DNA of 17,032 bases from Roseitalea sp964606055 (GCA_964606055.1 CAZSFA010000054.1:1-17032), one strand, 5' to 3'. Shown: positions 5,687-13,509, counted from the first letter of the stretch. Numbers and translations: made by a program. Notes: generated by a model not told the origin, from the letters alone.

Positions 5687-7537
5687 ATGTCGCAAATGGG
5701 ATGGTTCAACATGGCCGCGTCGAACGCGCGATTGAGGCCACTTTTCCACCCCTCCTTTAGGCGCCCGACCCTAGATTGGGCGCCCATGACACCGCGACAA
5801 CTTCAGCAATACTTGCCTGACGGCAACCCGGACATGTGCGCTCGACGGGGCGACCGGCGGTCGTCGGCCACCGCCCATTCCAGCCAGAACCGGGTTCCGC
5901 AGCCGCAGGAGGCGAACGGTGCGGCACGGGACACGACGGCAACCCACCATCTGGGCGCCGAGGACCTGATCAAGATCGTCAACGCATTGCCGGTCGGCAT
6001 TGAGGTGCGCGACGACCAGGGCGCCGTCGTCCACGCAAACAATGCCGGGCTGGCGCACAAGCGGCGCTCGGAAGATGACAGTGCCGGCGCAGGCCTGCGT
6101 TTCGATGCGTTTCGCATGCCGATCGACACACACACCTATGCCGTCACGGTATCGCACGACGTTGCCGAACAGCAGCGGCGCGAAAGCGACCTCTACAAGC
6201 GCGCCTACTACGATGTCCTGACCGATCTGCCCAACCGCGCCCTGTTGGAGCAACGCGTCAACGCCTTGATCGACGGCACCGATTCGCAGTTCGCGCTGGC
6301 CTTCATCGATCTCGATGGCTTCAAGCAGGTCAACGACTACTACGGCCACACCGTGGGCGACGCGCTGCTGGTGGAGATCGCAAAGCGCCTCGGGGCCGAG
6401 GTCCGGCAAACCGATCTTCTGGCGCGTGTCGGCGGGGACGAGTTCGTCTTGTGCATGTCGCCCATGGAGCGCAAGCAGGACGTGTCCAAGATCATCCGCC
6501 GGTGCATCGAGCGCTTCAAGGAGCCGTTCCTGCTGGACGGAAACCAGGTCTTCACGTCCGCATCGATCGGCGTGAGCTTCCATCCGACCGACGGGAAATC
6601 GTTCCGCGAGTTGAGCCAGAACGCCGATGCGGCCATGTACCGTGTCAAGGCCAAGACCAAGGGCCGTTTCCAGTTCTACAGTTCGCGAGGGGGCGAAACG
6701 TCCGGCGCGTCGATGAAGGCCGAGCAGGATCTGCGCCGCGCATTGAACAACAACCAGATGTGCTGCGCCTACCAGCCCAAGGTCAACTTCCGGTCGGGCG
6801 GCGTTTCGGGCGTCGAGGTCCTGTTGCGATGGCACGATACCGGCGGAAAGGTTCATTCTCTGGGCGACTTCAATCGCACCGCCGCGAGCTTGGGCATCAT
6901 GGACGAGATCACGCACCACCTGCTGACCGAATCCTTTGCCGCCGTGCATCAGATCAACGATGCGTTCGGCGATCAGGCGACCATCAGCATCAACGTGGCG
7001 GCGCGTCAGGCCGATGAACCCGGTTTCATGCGCGCGCTTCTCGACAAGATCGACGCCACCGGAATCGCGCCTCGTTTCATGCTGGAGCTGACCGAGGAAG
7101 CGTTCATCTCGACCGGTCGCTTCCAGACGCAGATTCTGCCGATGATCCGCGAGATCGGTGCCAAGGTCTCCATCGATGACTTTGGAACCGGGTATTCCTC
7201 GCTCTCCGCCCTCGCCGACATCACCGTCGATGAGATCAAGGTCGACCGTTCGTTCATCTCCGCGATCCACAAGCGGCGGCGGAACCAGGGCATCCTCAAG
7301 GCGATCGAGTCGCTCGCCGCGGCGTTGAACATCGATATCGTTGTCGAAGGCGTCGAGACGGCCGACGAACTGCTCTACCTTCAGGCCGCGACCGGCATTC
7401 AGGTCGCACAGGGCTTTTATCTTGCGCGGCCGATGTTCCTCGATGACCTGACCCGGAAGATGCGCGAGACATGGCTCGACGATCCGACATGCGTGGACGC
7501 CCGGTTTCACTTTCTGCCGCGCCAGACGGGAACCTGA
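5687..7537 (+). CDS. GGDEF-EAL cyclic-di-GMP signalling protein with a short PAS-like N-terminus
   Basis: The order is a poorly conserved N-terminus (1-87), a PAS-like stretch (LIKIVNALPVGIEVRDDQGAVVHANNAG, split as about 94-121) that seems shortened, a GGDEF domain (about 170-335) and an EAL domain (about 345-595). GGDEF is intact at 249-253, with an inhibitory I-site RQTD (240-243) five residues before it. The EAL domain has EVLLRW (377-382, E-V-L instead of E-A-L), N436, ELTE (467-470), DDFGTGYSSL (497-506), K518/D520, VVEGVET (552-558) and QGF (Q575). Both activities are therefore possible: c-di-GMP synthesis from GTP and hydrolysis to pGpG. No membrane segment is visible, so it is probably cytoplasmic. 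The start is uncertain; ATG 5786 (codon 34) is an alternative, and neither has a good Shine-Dalgarno. Confidence 0.9.
   Translation: MSQMGWFNMAASNARLRPLFHPSFRRPTLDWAPMTPRQLQQYLPDGNPDMCARRGDRRSSATAHSSQNRVPQPQEANGAARDTTATHHLGAEDLIKIVNALPVGIEVRDDQGAVVHANNAGLAHKRRSEDDSAGAGLRFDAFRMPIDTHTYAVTVSHDVAEQQRRESDLYKRAYYDVLTDLPNRALLEQRVNALIDGTDSQFALAFIDLDGFKQVNDYYGHTVGDALLVEIAKRLGAEVRQTDLLARVGGDEFVLCMSPMERKQDVSKIIRRCIERFKEPFLLDGNQVFTSASIGVSFHPTDGKSFRELSQNADAAMYRVKAKTKGRFQFYSSRGGETSGASMKAEQDLRRALNNNQMCCAYQPKVNFRSGGVSGVEVLLRWHDTGGKVHSLGDFNRTAASLGIMDEITHHLLTESFAAVHQINDAFGDQATISINVAARQADEPGFMRALLDKIDATGIAPRFMLELTEEAFISTGRFQTQILPMIREIGAKVSIDDFGTGYSSLSALADITVDEIKVDRSFISAIHKRRRNQGILKAIESLAAALNIDIVVEGVETADELLYLQAATGIQVAQGFYLARPMFLDDLTRKMRETWLDDPTCVDARFHFLPRQTGT
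5761..5783. repeat. Inverted repeat GCGCCC/GGGCGC just before an alternative GGDEF-EAL start
   Basis: GCGCCC (5761-5766) and GGGCGC (5778-5783) are complementary arms with an 11-base spacer, ending two bases before the ATG at 5786. If translation starts at 5786, the structure would lie over the ribosome-binding region or be an operator near the promoter. If it starts at 5687, it is merely coding sequence. TTGAGG and TTTAGG about 18 bases apart lie just upstream, a weak promoter-like pair. Confidence 0.25.
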
Positions 7538-7626
7538 CCGGTGAGGAAATCCAACCGGGCGATCCCGCAGACGAACCCGCGCGGCGCCGCCGCCATCGAT
7601 CCGACGCCGGCCGGGACGGTGATGTG

Positions 7627-8658
7627 ATGCCGCATGTCAATCCATCGTCCAGGATCGGCTGGGTCGACTGCGCCAAGGGTCTTTGCATCATCCTGGTGGT
7701 CATGATGCATTCCACGCTCGGCGTGGAAGAGGCGTTGGGACAAACCGGCTGGATGGGCATGGTTGTCCAATGGGCGGAGCCGTTTCGCATTCCCGCGTTC
7801 TTTCTGGTTTCCGGGCTGTTCGCCGCCCGCGCCATCTCAAGGCCGTGGATGGATGTCCTCGACCGAAAGATCGTCCACTTCGCCTATTTCTACGTGATCT
7901 GGCTGACCATCCAGATTGGCGTCAAAGCGCCCGGCATGGCGGCCGACATCGGCTGGCACGGCGTTTTCGGAACTTATGTGCACGCCTTGGTCGACCCCTT
8001 CGGCACGCTTTGGTTCATCTACATCCTGCCGATCTTCTTCGTCGCGACCAAGCTGGTCGCCGGCGTGCCGGTCGCATTGGTGCTGGTGATTGCGGCGTTG
8101 CTGGAGGTTGCCGACATTCGGATCGGCGTCCTGCTGGTCGACGAGTTTGCCGCACGCTACGTCTATTTCCTTGCCGGCTACGCGCTCGCGCCGCTGGTCT
8201 TTCGCATGGCGGCCGTGGCACGGGCCAACGCCGCGCCGACCGTGATGGGCCTTGCGGCTTGGGCGCTCGCGCACGGGTGGCTTGCGGGCACGGATCGCGC
8301 GCATTGGCCCTTCGTCAGCCTCGCACTGGGCTTTGCCGGCGCGTTCGCGCTCATCTGTGTTGCCGCGCTGATATCGCGGGTCCGCTGGTCCGGCCCGCTG
8401 CAATATTGCGGCCGGAACTCGATCGTCATCTATCTGGGTTTCTTCCTGCCGATGGCCGTAACTCGGCTGGCGCTGATCCGATCGGGCATCGTCGCCGATG
8501 TCGGAACGATCTCTGCGCTGGTCACCCTCGCCGGAGTGTCCGGTGCGCTGGTGATGTATTGGTTGGCGCGCCCGATGGGCCTGGGTGCGCTCTATCGCCG
8601 ACCCCGATGGCTGCGCCTGGCCGCATCGGGCAAGCGCGGCATCGCGCCGGCCGAGTGA
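7627..8658 (+). CDS. Acyltransferase-3 family integral-membrane protein (343 aa)
   Basis: The protein has about ten hydrophobic segments and the landmarks of the acyltransferase-3 superfamily: RIGWVDCAKGLCIILVVMMHS near the N-terminus (9-29) with the conserved His at 28, FRIPAFFLVSGLFAAR (53-68), and a late LQYCGRNSIVIYLGFFLPMA (258-277). Family members transfer acetyl, succinyl or similar acyl groups to sugars, lipids or peptidoglycan from within the inner membrane; the substrate here is unknown. The frame opens at 7471, but the first 52 codons would overlap the GGDEF-EAL gene and encode a polar Arg/Asp-rich stretch. The ATG at 7627, followed directly by the family's N-terminal motif, is preferred; GGGACGG lies upstream. 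It follows the c-di-GMP gene by 89 bases on the same strand, so co-transcription is plausible. Confidence 0.82.
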   Translation: MPHVNPSSRIGWVDCAKGLCIILVVMMHSTLGVEEALGQTGWMGMVVQWAEPFRIPAFFLVSGLFAARAISRPWMDVLDRKIVHFAYFYVIWLTIQIGVKAPGMAADIGWHGVFGTYVHALVDPFGTLWFIYILPIFFVATKLVAGVPVALVLVIAALLEVADIRIGVLLVDEFAARYVYFLAGYALAPLVFRMAAVARANAAPTVMGLAAWALAHGWLAGTDRAHWPFVSLALGFAGAFALICVAALISRVRWSGPLQYCGRNSIVIYLGFFLPMAVTRLALIRSGIVADVGTISALVTLAGVSGALVMYWLARPMGLGALYRRPRWLRLAASGKRGIAPAE

Positions 8659-8776
8659 AGGCGCGGCGGCAGCGGCGTCCATTCGTCTGTTGTCCCGGTC
8701 TTGATCGGAGCGGTGTGATGGGCCTTCGGCGCACCGCAAAATGCCATCCAGCGACTGGCGACGTGATACCTGGGGC

Positions 8777-9568
8777 CTAGGCGGCCCTGGTGCGCGCCAG
8801 CTCTCCCAGACACCTGCTGTAGAACTCGCCGCGCGAGTTCAGGCGGAGCTTGAGGTAGATGTGCTTGATGTGATTGCGCACGGTACCCGGGCTGATGCCC
8901 AGCGACCTGGCGATGGCCTTGGCTGACTGGCCCTCGAAGAGCAGTTTCGCCACATCGCTTTCGCGCGCGCTGAGAATGCCCGAGCCAAAGCCCTGCACGA
9001 TCAGGTCGCGGACGTCGATCTCCGGCTCCGGTGGCCGATGGGCCCCTTCAATGGCAATCGGGGCCATTTCAGATCCGATTGTCTTCAAACCGTGAACCAC
9101 CAGGGGAGACACCGCACGCAGTCTGTCGTTTTCGGCCTCGGTGAACATCGAGAACAGGTCGGATCGACTGATTGACAGGCACAGCGTCTTCCCGTGGCCC
9201 AACGTTGCGACGAAGCCGGCGTGATCGACCAGCACAAGCCCGTGCCGCCGCGCCTGCTTGTAGTATGCCGTCTTCATCAGACCGCGCGGCGCCAGTTCGT
9301 GCGAACGGTGGAAACCGTCGCCGATGCATTGCTCTGCGATCCGGCAGATCGGGTCCGGCCCAATGTCCCGCCCGCGCGTGTCGCCATCGGTGGGCAGCGT
9401 GTTGCGGAAATCGATCACGGTCGCGGTTCCGTCCGCATCGACGGCGATGAGCCGCCATGCATCGAACCTGGCGATGCTCGCCAGAGCCGATATCAGCTTG
9501 GTGGGAAGCAGCTTCTCCTTGTTCTCGGCCAGAAACCCGGCGAACTGAGCACTGAATGTGGCATCCAT
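8777..9568 (-). CDS. LuxR-type helix-turn-helix transcriptional regulator (263 aa)
   Basis: The C-terminal 198-255 region is a LuxR/FixJ-type HTH: LSARESDVAKLLFEGQSAKAIARSLGISPGTVRNHIKHIYLKL (split over 199-241), with the typical E-x-x-V, IA-x-x-L-x-I-S and TV-x-x-H-x-x-x-I-Y-x-K-L pattern. The N-terminal 190 residues match no domain I can name; they are neither a response-regulator receiver (no Asp/Lys pattern) nor an obvious acyl-homoserine-lactone domain, so the signal is unknown. I chose ATG 9568 because AGGGG sits eight bases upstream; a GTG at 9601 in frame lacks this. It faces the acyltransferase gene tail-to-tail and lies downstream of the TadG terminator, so it is probably a separate transcript. 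Confidence 0.85.
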   Translation of the reverse strand: MDATFSAQFAGFLAENKEKLLPTKLISALASIARFDAWRLIAVDADGTATVIDFRNTLPTDGDTRGRDIGPDPICRIAEQCIGDGFHRSHELAPRGLMKTAYYKQARRHGLVLVDHAGFVATLGHGKTLCLSISRSDLFSMFTEAENDRLRAVSPLVVHGLKTIGSEMAPIAIEGAHRPPEPEIDVRDLIVQGFGSGILSARESDVAKLLFEGQSAKAIARSLGISPGTVRNHIKHIYLKLRLNSRGEFYSRCLGELARTRAA

Positions 9569-9656
9569 CAAAAGCACCCCTGCAGTAATTTCGATGGCCA
9601 CTCAATGCCATGACAAACGGGATGGGCGCTGGCCGGATTCCGCAGCAAAAGGACAG

Positions 9657-9688
9657 AAAACGCACCGAAGTTGCCTTCGGTGCGTTTT
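9657..9688 (-). terminator. Strong rho-independent terminator after tadE-tadG-like genes
   Basis: AAAACGCACCGAAG (9657-9670) and CTTCGGTGCGTTTT (9675-9688) form a perfect 14-bp stem with a 4-base loop TTGC. It has A and T runs on both sides, so it could work in either direction. It lies 124 bases after the TadG-like stop on the minus strand and before the LuxR gene, so its main role is most likely to end the TadE-TadG transcript. A second small hairpin (GGGCGG/CCGCCC, 9724-9740) lies between. Confidence 0.85.
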
Positions 9689-9812
9689 CCTTGGGGGCAG
9701 AACGGCTGGGGTGGGCGTTCTGAGGGCGGCCGATCCGCCCCCTTTGCGGGCATGGATGCTTGTTCACTCCTTTCGACGGGCAGGTATCGGGAAAGCCGGG
9801 GTCACGATGGCT

Positions 9813-11243
9813 CTAGCTGTCCACGTGACCGATGGTCCGTTCCTGTTCTTCGATCAGGTAGGGGCGGAAACTGGTGTCAAGTCCTTTCGGATGCACCGCC
9901 TCCGGCAAACCGCTCAGGTTCCAGCCCGTTGCTCTGAGGTTGTTGTAGCCGCCAAAGTAGTTGGCGAGCACTGAGTCGAAGTGCATTGTCTCGGCGATGA
10001 CGCAGTAGACGACACAGTTGCCATTGAAATGCACGTCCTGAACCGTGAGATGGGATTTTGGCAGGTATACCTGACCCCAAACCGTGAACTGCGAGCCGTC
10101 ACTGATGTACACGGCGAGTGGCGCCCTTCTTTCATTTCGATCCGACATGATGGCGACGCCGCGTTGTTCGCCGGTTGAAGGCGCTCGCATGAACATGCGA
10201 TCGACGCGGAAGATAATCATGTTGGCGTTGGCACCGGTGAAGAAGAAGCTGACGTCTTGCGCATCGACCCGGGGCTGATTGGTGATGATCAAAGGCCAGT
10301 CTTTGAAGTTGTACTGGCCCGGCTCGAAAACGATCTCGTCTGCCCGCCACTGGAGGTCCAGCCCGCAATAGGTGCCCGGCTTCAGCACGATCCTGTTGTT
10401 GATCGGCCGTGGCCGGTAGTTGACGGGATAGTCGCAGCCGCCGACCGTCGGTTGCTGGTGGTCCTCCATGAAGTCCCGCACGCCATGCTGATCGGCTGAC
10501 ACCTTGCTCCAGCCGTTCATCGTTGCGCCGATGGCATTGGCATTGCCGGCGATTACGATCTCGGTGCCGCCCATGCCTCGGTTGCGGTTGCCGTTGTGGT
10601 AGCGCGTGGTCAGGGCGTCGTTGGCGCTCGAGTTGATGACCAAATCGCCAATGTCGAGGTCGCTGTTCGCCATGTAAACCGCCCGCGAAGCGTCTTCCGA
10701 AAGCGCGTGAAAACTCGGCGGCACCGGCAGGACCGCGGTCGACGAAACGCGGATGTCGAAACTGTCCCTGAAGATCGCGCCGAAGTAGGTCGGCATCGCG
10801 TTGTCGCGCGCCTCGGTCATGTGACCTTGCACGCGAATGGCGTTCACGGCCGTCCAGCCAAGCCGATGAGACGAGATCGGATTGAATGTTTCCGTGTCGA
10901 AGTCCCAAATGCCGAATTCGATGTCGCTTGCTTCGATGGATCTGTCGCCCGCCAGCGCGGGGACATTGGCTTTGGCAAAGGCGACCATGTCCTCGGTCAG
11001 CTTGGCCTGCGTGAAGCCGACGCGGAAGCTTGTTCTGGTATCGCGAATTCTGACAAGCGCAGCCAGCGCCACTTCGTCGGCCGCGTTCTGGAGTTCCGCC
11101 TCGGTGCTGTAGACCGCACCCACGTCAACGGCGAACGCCGCAAATCCGATCAGGGCCGGCGCCGCCATGGCGAACATGATCGCCGTTGAAGCGCGGATGT
11201 TTGACTTGAACGCACGGATTTTCTTGCCAATGGGCATCATCAT
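9813..11243 (-). CDS. TadG-like pilus-assembly/secreted surface protein (476 aa)
   Basis: The N-terminus has the TadG/TadE-like signature: a basic start, a hydrophobic segment (about 20-42) ending in VD, then VYSTEAELQNAADEVALAAL (44-63). The middle (about 100-175) looks like the usual TadG periplasmic region. Residues about 195-430 resemble the Gly/Asn-rich, probably beta-helical C-terminal domain seen in many alphaproteobacterial TadG-like proteins: KPGTYCG (288-294), FEPGQYNFKD (306-315), VSFFFTGANAN (331-341), APSTGEQRGVAIMSDRN (354-370) and VWGQVYLPK (388-396). The protein would be anchored in the inner membrane with most of it outside the cytoplasm. Three ATG codons lie in a row (11243, 11240, 11237) after GGAGG; spacing (2, 5 and 8 bases) favours the second or third. 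TadE lies 15 bases upstream. Confidence 0.82.
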   Translation of the reverse strand: MMMPIGKKIRAFKSNIRASTAIMFAMAAPALIGFAAFAVDVGAVYSTEAELQNAADEVALAALVRIRDTRTSFRVGFTQAKLTEDMVAFAKANVPALAGDRSIEASDIEFGIWDFDTETFNPISSHRLGWTAVNAIRVQGHMTEARDNAMPTYFGAIFRDSFDIRVSSTAVLPVPPSFHALSEDASRAVYMANSDLDIGDLVINSSANDALTTRYHNGNRNRGMGGTEIVIAGNANAIGATMNGWSKVSADQHGVRDFMEDHQQPTVGGCDYPVNYRPRPINNRIVLKPGTYCGLDLQWRADEIVFEPGQYNFKDWPLIITNQPRVDAQDVSFFFTGANANMIIFRVDRMFMRAPSTGEQRGVAIMSDRNERRAPLAVYISDGSQFTVWGQVYLPKSHLTVQDVHFNGNCVVYCVIAETMHFDSVLANYFGGYNNLRATGWNLSGLPEAVHPKGLDTSFRPYLIEEQERTIGHVDS

Positions 11244-11245
11244 TT

Positions 11246-11250
11246 CCTCC
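11246..11250 (-). promoter_or_regulatory. Shine-Dalgarno of the TadG-like gene
   Basis: GGAGG on the minus strand lies inside the short gap after the TadE stop. It sits 2, 5 and 8 bases before three consecutive ATG codons, so the real start is probably one or two codons into the frame. Confidence 0.7.
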
Positions 11251-11258
11251 AGCCTTGT

Positions 11259-11744
11259 TCAGATCGACGGGTTGAACCGCGTGATCAGTTTGCCGGTGTT
11301 CTGCACGTTGATGTGAGATGCATACCGGGACACCTGGATCGGCGGGAACTTCACCAGATCGAACCTGTCGGCATCGACACGGATGCTGACCACGAACTCG
11401 TCGCCGGCCGGCGTCACGCGAACCGACGGGGTCAACTGCCCGGATTCAAAGGTGCCAAAGGTGGCTTCCATCTGGGCGGTCGCGAAAGCTTCGGCGTCAG
11501 ACGCCGACAGTTCGCCATAGGTGACCGCCCGCAAGGTCTCCCCTGCAACACGCTGCATCGAGTGCTTGGCGAACATCGCATAGCCGTAGTTGACCAGACC
11601 AAAGGTCAACACGAGGAAGATCGGCAGTACGATCGCGAACTCGATGGCGGCAACACCGTCCTTCTCGGCTGCCAGAAAGCGGCGAGCGCGAGATCGCGCC
11701 CAAGCTTTGCGCATGATATGAAGTCTTACTAGCGTACCGAACAC
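11259..11744 (-). CDS. TadE-like pseudopilin family protein (161 aa)
   Basis: A TadE-like domain begins at about residue 28: EKDGVAAIEFAIVLPIFLVLTFGLVNYGYA (split over 27-56). It has the conserved Gly-x-Ala-x-x-Glu-Phe-Ala motif, with E35 in the position used by pseudopilins, followed by one membrane helix. The remaining 105 residues form a small beta-rich domain with 'VRVTPAGDEFVVSIRVDADRF'-type alternation. TadE proteins act in Flp/Tad pilus biogenesis or as minor pseudopilins after cleavage by the TadV/CpaA peptidase. The GTG start at 11744 is supported by AGGAGGT six bases upstream, better than the internal ATG at 11714. It is first in a two-gene operon with the TadG-like gene. Confidence 0.87.
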   Translation of the reverse strand: MFGTLVRLHIMRKAWARSRARRFLAAEKDGVAAIEFAIVLPIFLVLTFGLVNYGYAMFAKHSMQRVAGETLRAVTYGELSASDAEAFATAQMEATFGTFESGQLTPSVRVTPAGDEFVVSIRVDADRFDLVKFPPIQVSRYASHINVQNTGKLITRFNPSI

Positions 11745-11750
11745 TGGACC

Positions 11751-11757
11751 ACCTCCT
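11751..11757 (-). promoter_or_regulatory. Strong Shine-Dalgarno fixing the TadE GTG start
   Basis: AGGAGGT on the minus strand lies six bases before the GTG at 11744. It decides in favour of GTG rather than the internal ATG at 11714. The 252-base gap upstream (11745-11996) should hold the tadE-tadG promoter; an AT-rich patch at about 11870-11915 is the likeliest place, but no clear boxes are seen. Confidence 0.75.
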
Positions 11758-11925
11758 GCACACCCGGCGCCCCCGGATGGATAATCTTGACGATTTGTCG
11801 ATTGCAGAGTGTTCGAATGAAACGCGAAAGACCATATCCATGATGCAGTGGTTGGAACTGCACGGGACGCGTTTAAAAAGGTCGGTCTTGTCTTAGATGT
11901 TCATTAACTATACGCGGTAGGGGCA

Positions 11926-11950
11926 ACGCCGGCGATCTGGCGCCGGGCGT
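11926..11950 (-). terminator. Possible hairpin terminator after the ABC ATPase gene
   Basis: ACGCCGGCG (11926-11934) pairs with CGCCGGGCGT (11941-11950), allowing one bulged G, to form a 9-bp GC-rich stem with a 6-base loop. It lies 46 bases after the ATPase stop on the minus strand. No real T-run follows (TTGCCCC), so termination is uncertain. Confidence 0.3.
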
Positions 11951-11996
11951 CGCGCGCATCCGTGTCTTCTCGCCGGCCTGTGCGGTGAGACCGCGC

Positions 11997-13103
11997 TCAG
12001 GCGTCGCGGCGCGGCACGCGATCGCCTGTCGTGTCGAAGAGGTGGAACGCCTCGGCATCCATTGTCAGTTGCACCGCCGCGCCGGGCGCAAGCGTGGTCG
12101 TGCCCTCGGCCTTGGCCCGGATGGGCACGATGTGGCCTTGCGCGCTGCAGTGGATCAGCGCTTCGGCGCCCAGACGCTCAACCACGTCAACCGTGGCGGC
12201 GATGGCATTGTCGGGCAGGGCGTCGGTGGGCGCGGCCTCGACCGTGAGCGCCTCCGGCCGCAGGCCGAGGAACACCTGGGTGCCGGGCGCGATCGCATGC
12301 GGCGGCAGGTGGAGCGTCGTGCCGCTGGCCAGCCGGACCCCGGTCGCATCGCCCGGCTCATCGGTGACCGTGCCGTCAAAGACATTGATCTTCGGCGCAC
12401 CGATGAATTCGGCGACGAACCGCGAGGCGGGCTCGTTGTAAAGCGCCATTGGCGCGCCGACCTGCATCACGCGGCCCTCGTTGAGCACGACGATCTGGTC
12501 GGCCATCGTCATCGCCTCCACCTGATCATGCGTCACTTAGATCATGGTGTTGCCGATCGCCTGATGCAGCCGCGTCAACTCGACCCGCATCTCGGTGCGC
12601 AGCGCGGCGTCGAGATTGGACAGTGGTTCGTCGAACAGGAACACCTCGGGCGCCCGCATCAGCGCCCGGCCGATCGCTACGCGCTGGCGCTGCCCGCCCG
12701 AAAGCTGGCCGGGCTTGCGATCGAGAAGCGCGTCAAGCTGCAACGTGCGCGCCACCTTTTCCGCTTCGCGCCGGCGCTCGGCGCGGCCGGCGCCCTTCAG
12801 GCGCAGGCTGAACGACATGTTTTCCCATACGCTCATGTGCGGATAGAGCGCGTAGGACTGAAAGACCATCGCCGCGCCCCGGTCCGGCGCCGGCACTTCG
12901 TTCATGCGCTTGTCGCCGAAGCGCAGCTCACCGGCGTGCACCGCTTCGAGGCCGGCGATCACGCGCAGAAGCGTCGACTTGCCGCAACCGGACGGGCCGA
13001 CAAAGGCGACGAACGCCTTGTCGGGGATTTCCAGCGAAATGTCCTTGAGGACCTCAAGCGTGCCGAAGCTCTTGTGGATGCCCGAAAGCGTAACCGCGAC
13101 CAT
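11997..13103 (-). pseudogene. MalK/UgpC-type sugar ABC transporter ATPase split by an in-frame TAA
   Basis: Codons 1-188 (13103-12540) hold the nucleotide-binding core: Walker A GPSGCGKST (36-44), Q-loop FQSYAL (Q82), signature LSGGQ (134-138), Walker B VFLFDEP (154-160) and D-loop SNLD (162-165). The frame stops at TAA (12539-12537), then continues in the same frame from GTG 12536 as VTHDQVEAMTMADQIVVL, carrying the switch His, and a TOBE-type regulatory domain to 11997. The family normally reads TMIYVTHDQ here, so one base (G to T on the plus strand at 12537, TAC to TAA) explains the break. The joined length of 368 codons is normal for the family. The halves are otherwise intact, so this is a recent nonsense mutation, a sequencing error, or much less likely readthrough or reinitiation. 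It is last in the minus-strand operon, 31 bases after RidA. Confidence 0.85.
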
Positions 13104-13134
13104 CAGCGCGACGCCCGGAAACGTTTGGCGCGGC

Positions 13135-13509
13135 TCATCTGACGGCCACGATCTGGATTTCGATCAGATCGGACGCTTCGGCCAGTCGCGCCTCCACGCA
13201 GGCGCGCGCCGGTGCCGCGCCCTCGGGCACCCACGCGTCCCAGATCGGGTTGATGGTGTGCCGGTCGCGGATGTCGGACAGCCAGATCATCGCCGAGACG
13301 ATTTTCGTGCGATCCGAACCGGCCTCGGCCAGCAGCGCATCCAGCTTGTCGAGAATGTTGCGGGTCTGGCCCTCAAGGTCCAGCGTCCGGTCCGAGGAGA
13401 TCTGGCCGGCGAAATGCAGCATGGTCGCGCCGGCCGGAACTTCGACGATCTGGCTCATGCGCTTGCCGGTCTGGTAGCGCTTCAGTTCGGTGGTCATGGT
13501 CGTGGTCAC
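13135..13509 (-). CDS. RidA/YjgF-family enamine/imine deaminase-like protein (124 aa)
   Basis: The length and pattern fit the RidA (YjgF/YER057c/UK114) family: an early FAGQISSD strand (33-40), the Gly-rich and hydrophobic middle (TRNILDKLDALLAEAGSD), and the closing P-x-RACVEARLA...LIEIQIVAV, whose Arg and Glu correspond to the ligand carboxylate-binding Arg and the active-site Glu of RidA. Canonical members form trimers and hydrolyse reactive enamines or imines to ketones plus ammonia in the cytoplasm; operon-borne relatives often act on a pathway-specific intermediate. The GTG start overlaps the upstream stop as GTGA and has GAGGG seven bases upstream; ATG 13497 (codon 5) is an alternative. 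The overlap implies translational coupling with the creatininase-like gene and a shared pathway. Confidence 0.9.
   Translation of the reverse strand: MTTTMTTELKRYQTGKRMSQIVEVPAGATMLHFAGQISSDRTLDLEGQTRNILDKLDALLAEAGSDRTKIVSAMIWLSDIRDRHTINPIWDAWVPEGAAPARACVEARLAEASDLIEIQIVAVR

Noticed and set aside
5771..7510. Long minus-strand open frame (579 aa) opposite the GGDEF-EAL gene
   Set aside because: It is a high-GC antisense shadow with no domain; the plus strand encodes a complete catalytic protein.
7471..7626. N-terminal extension of the acyltransferase overlapping the GGDEF-EAL gene
   Set aside because: The 52 residues are polar and low-complexity, and the family motif starts directly after the Met at 7627.
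8659..8776. Search for a terminator between the convergent acyltransferase and LuxR genes
   Set aside because: Only scattered short GC-rich complementarities were seen, with no clear stem plus T-run.
9594..9611. Small inverted repeat ATGGC/GCCAT upstream of the LuxR gene
   Set aside because: The 5-bp arms are too short to call an operator, although the position would suit autoregulation.
11985..13142. Plus-strand open frame (385 aa) opposite the ABC ATPase
   Set aside because: It is rich in Arg and His with no domain, a typical mirror frame of a GC-rich gene; the opposite strand has all ABC motifs.
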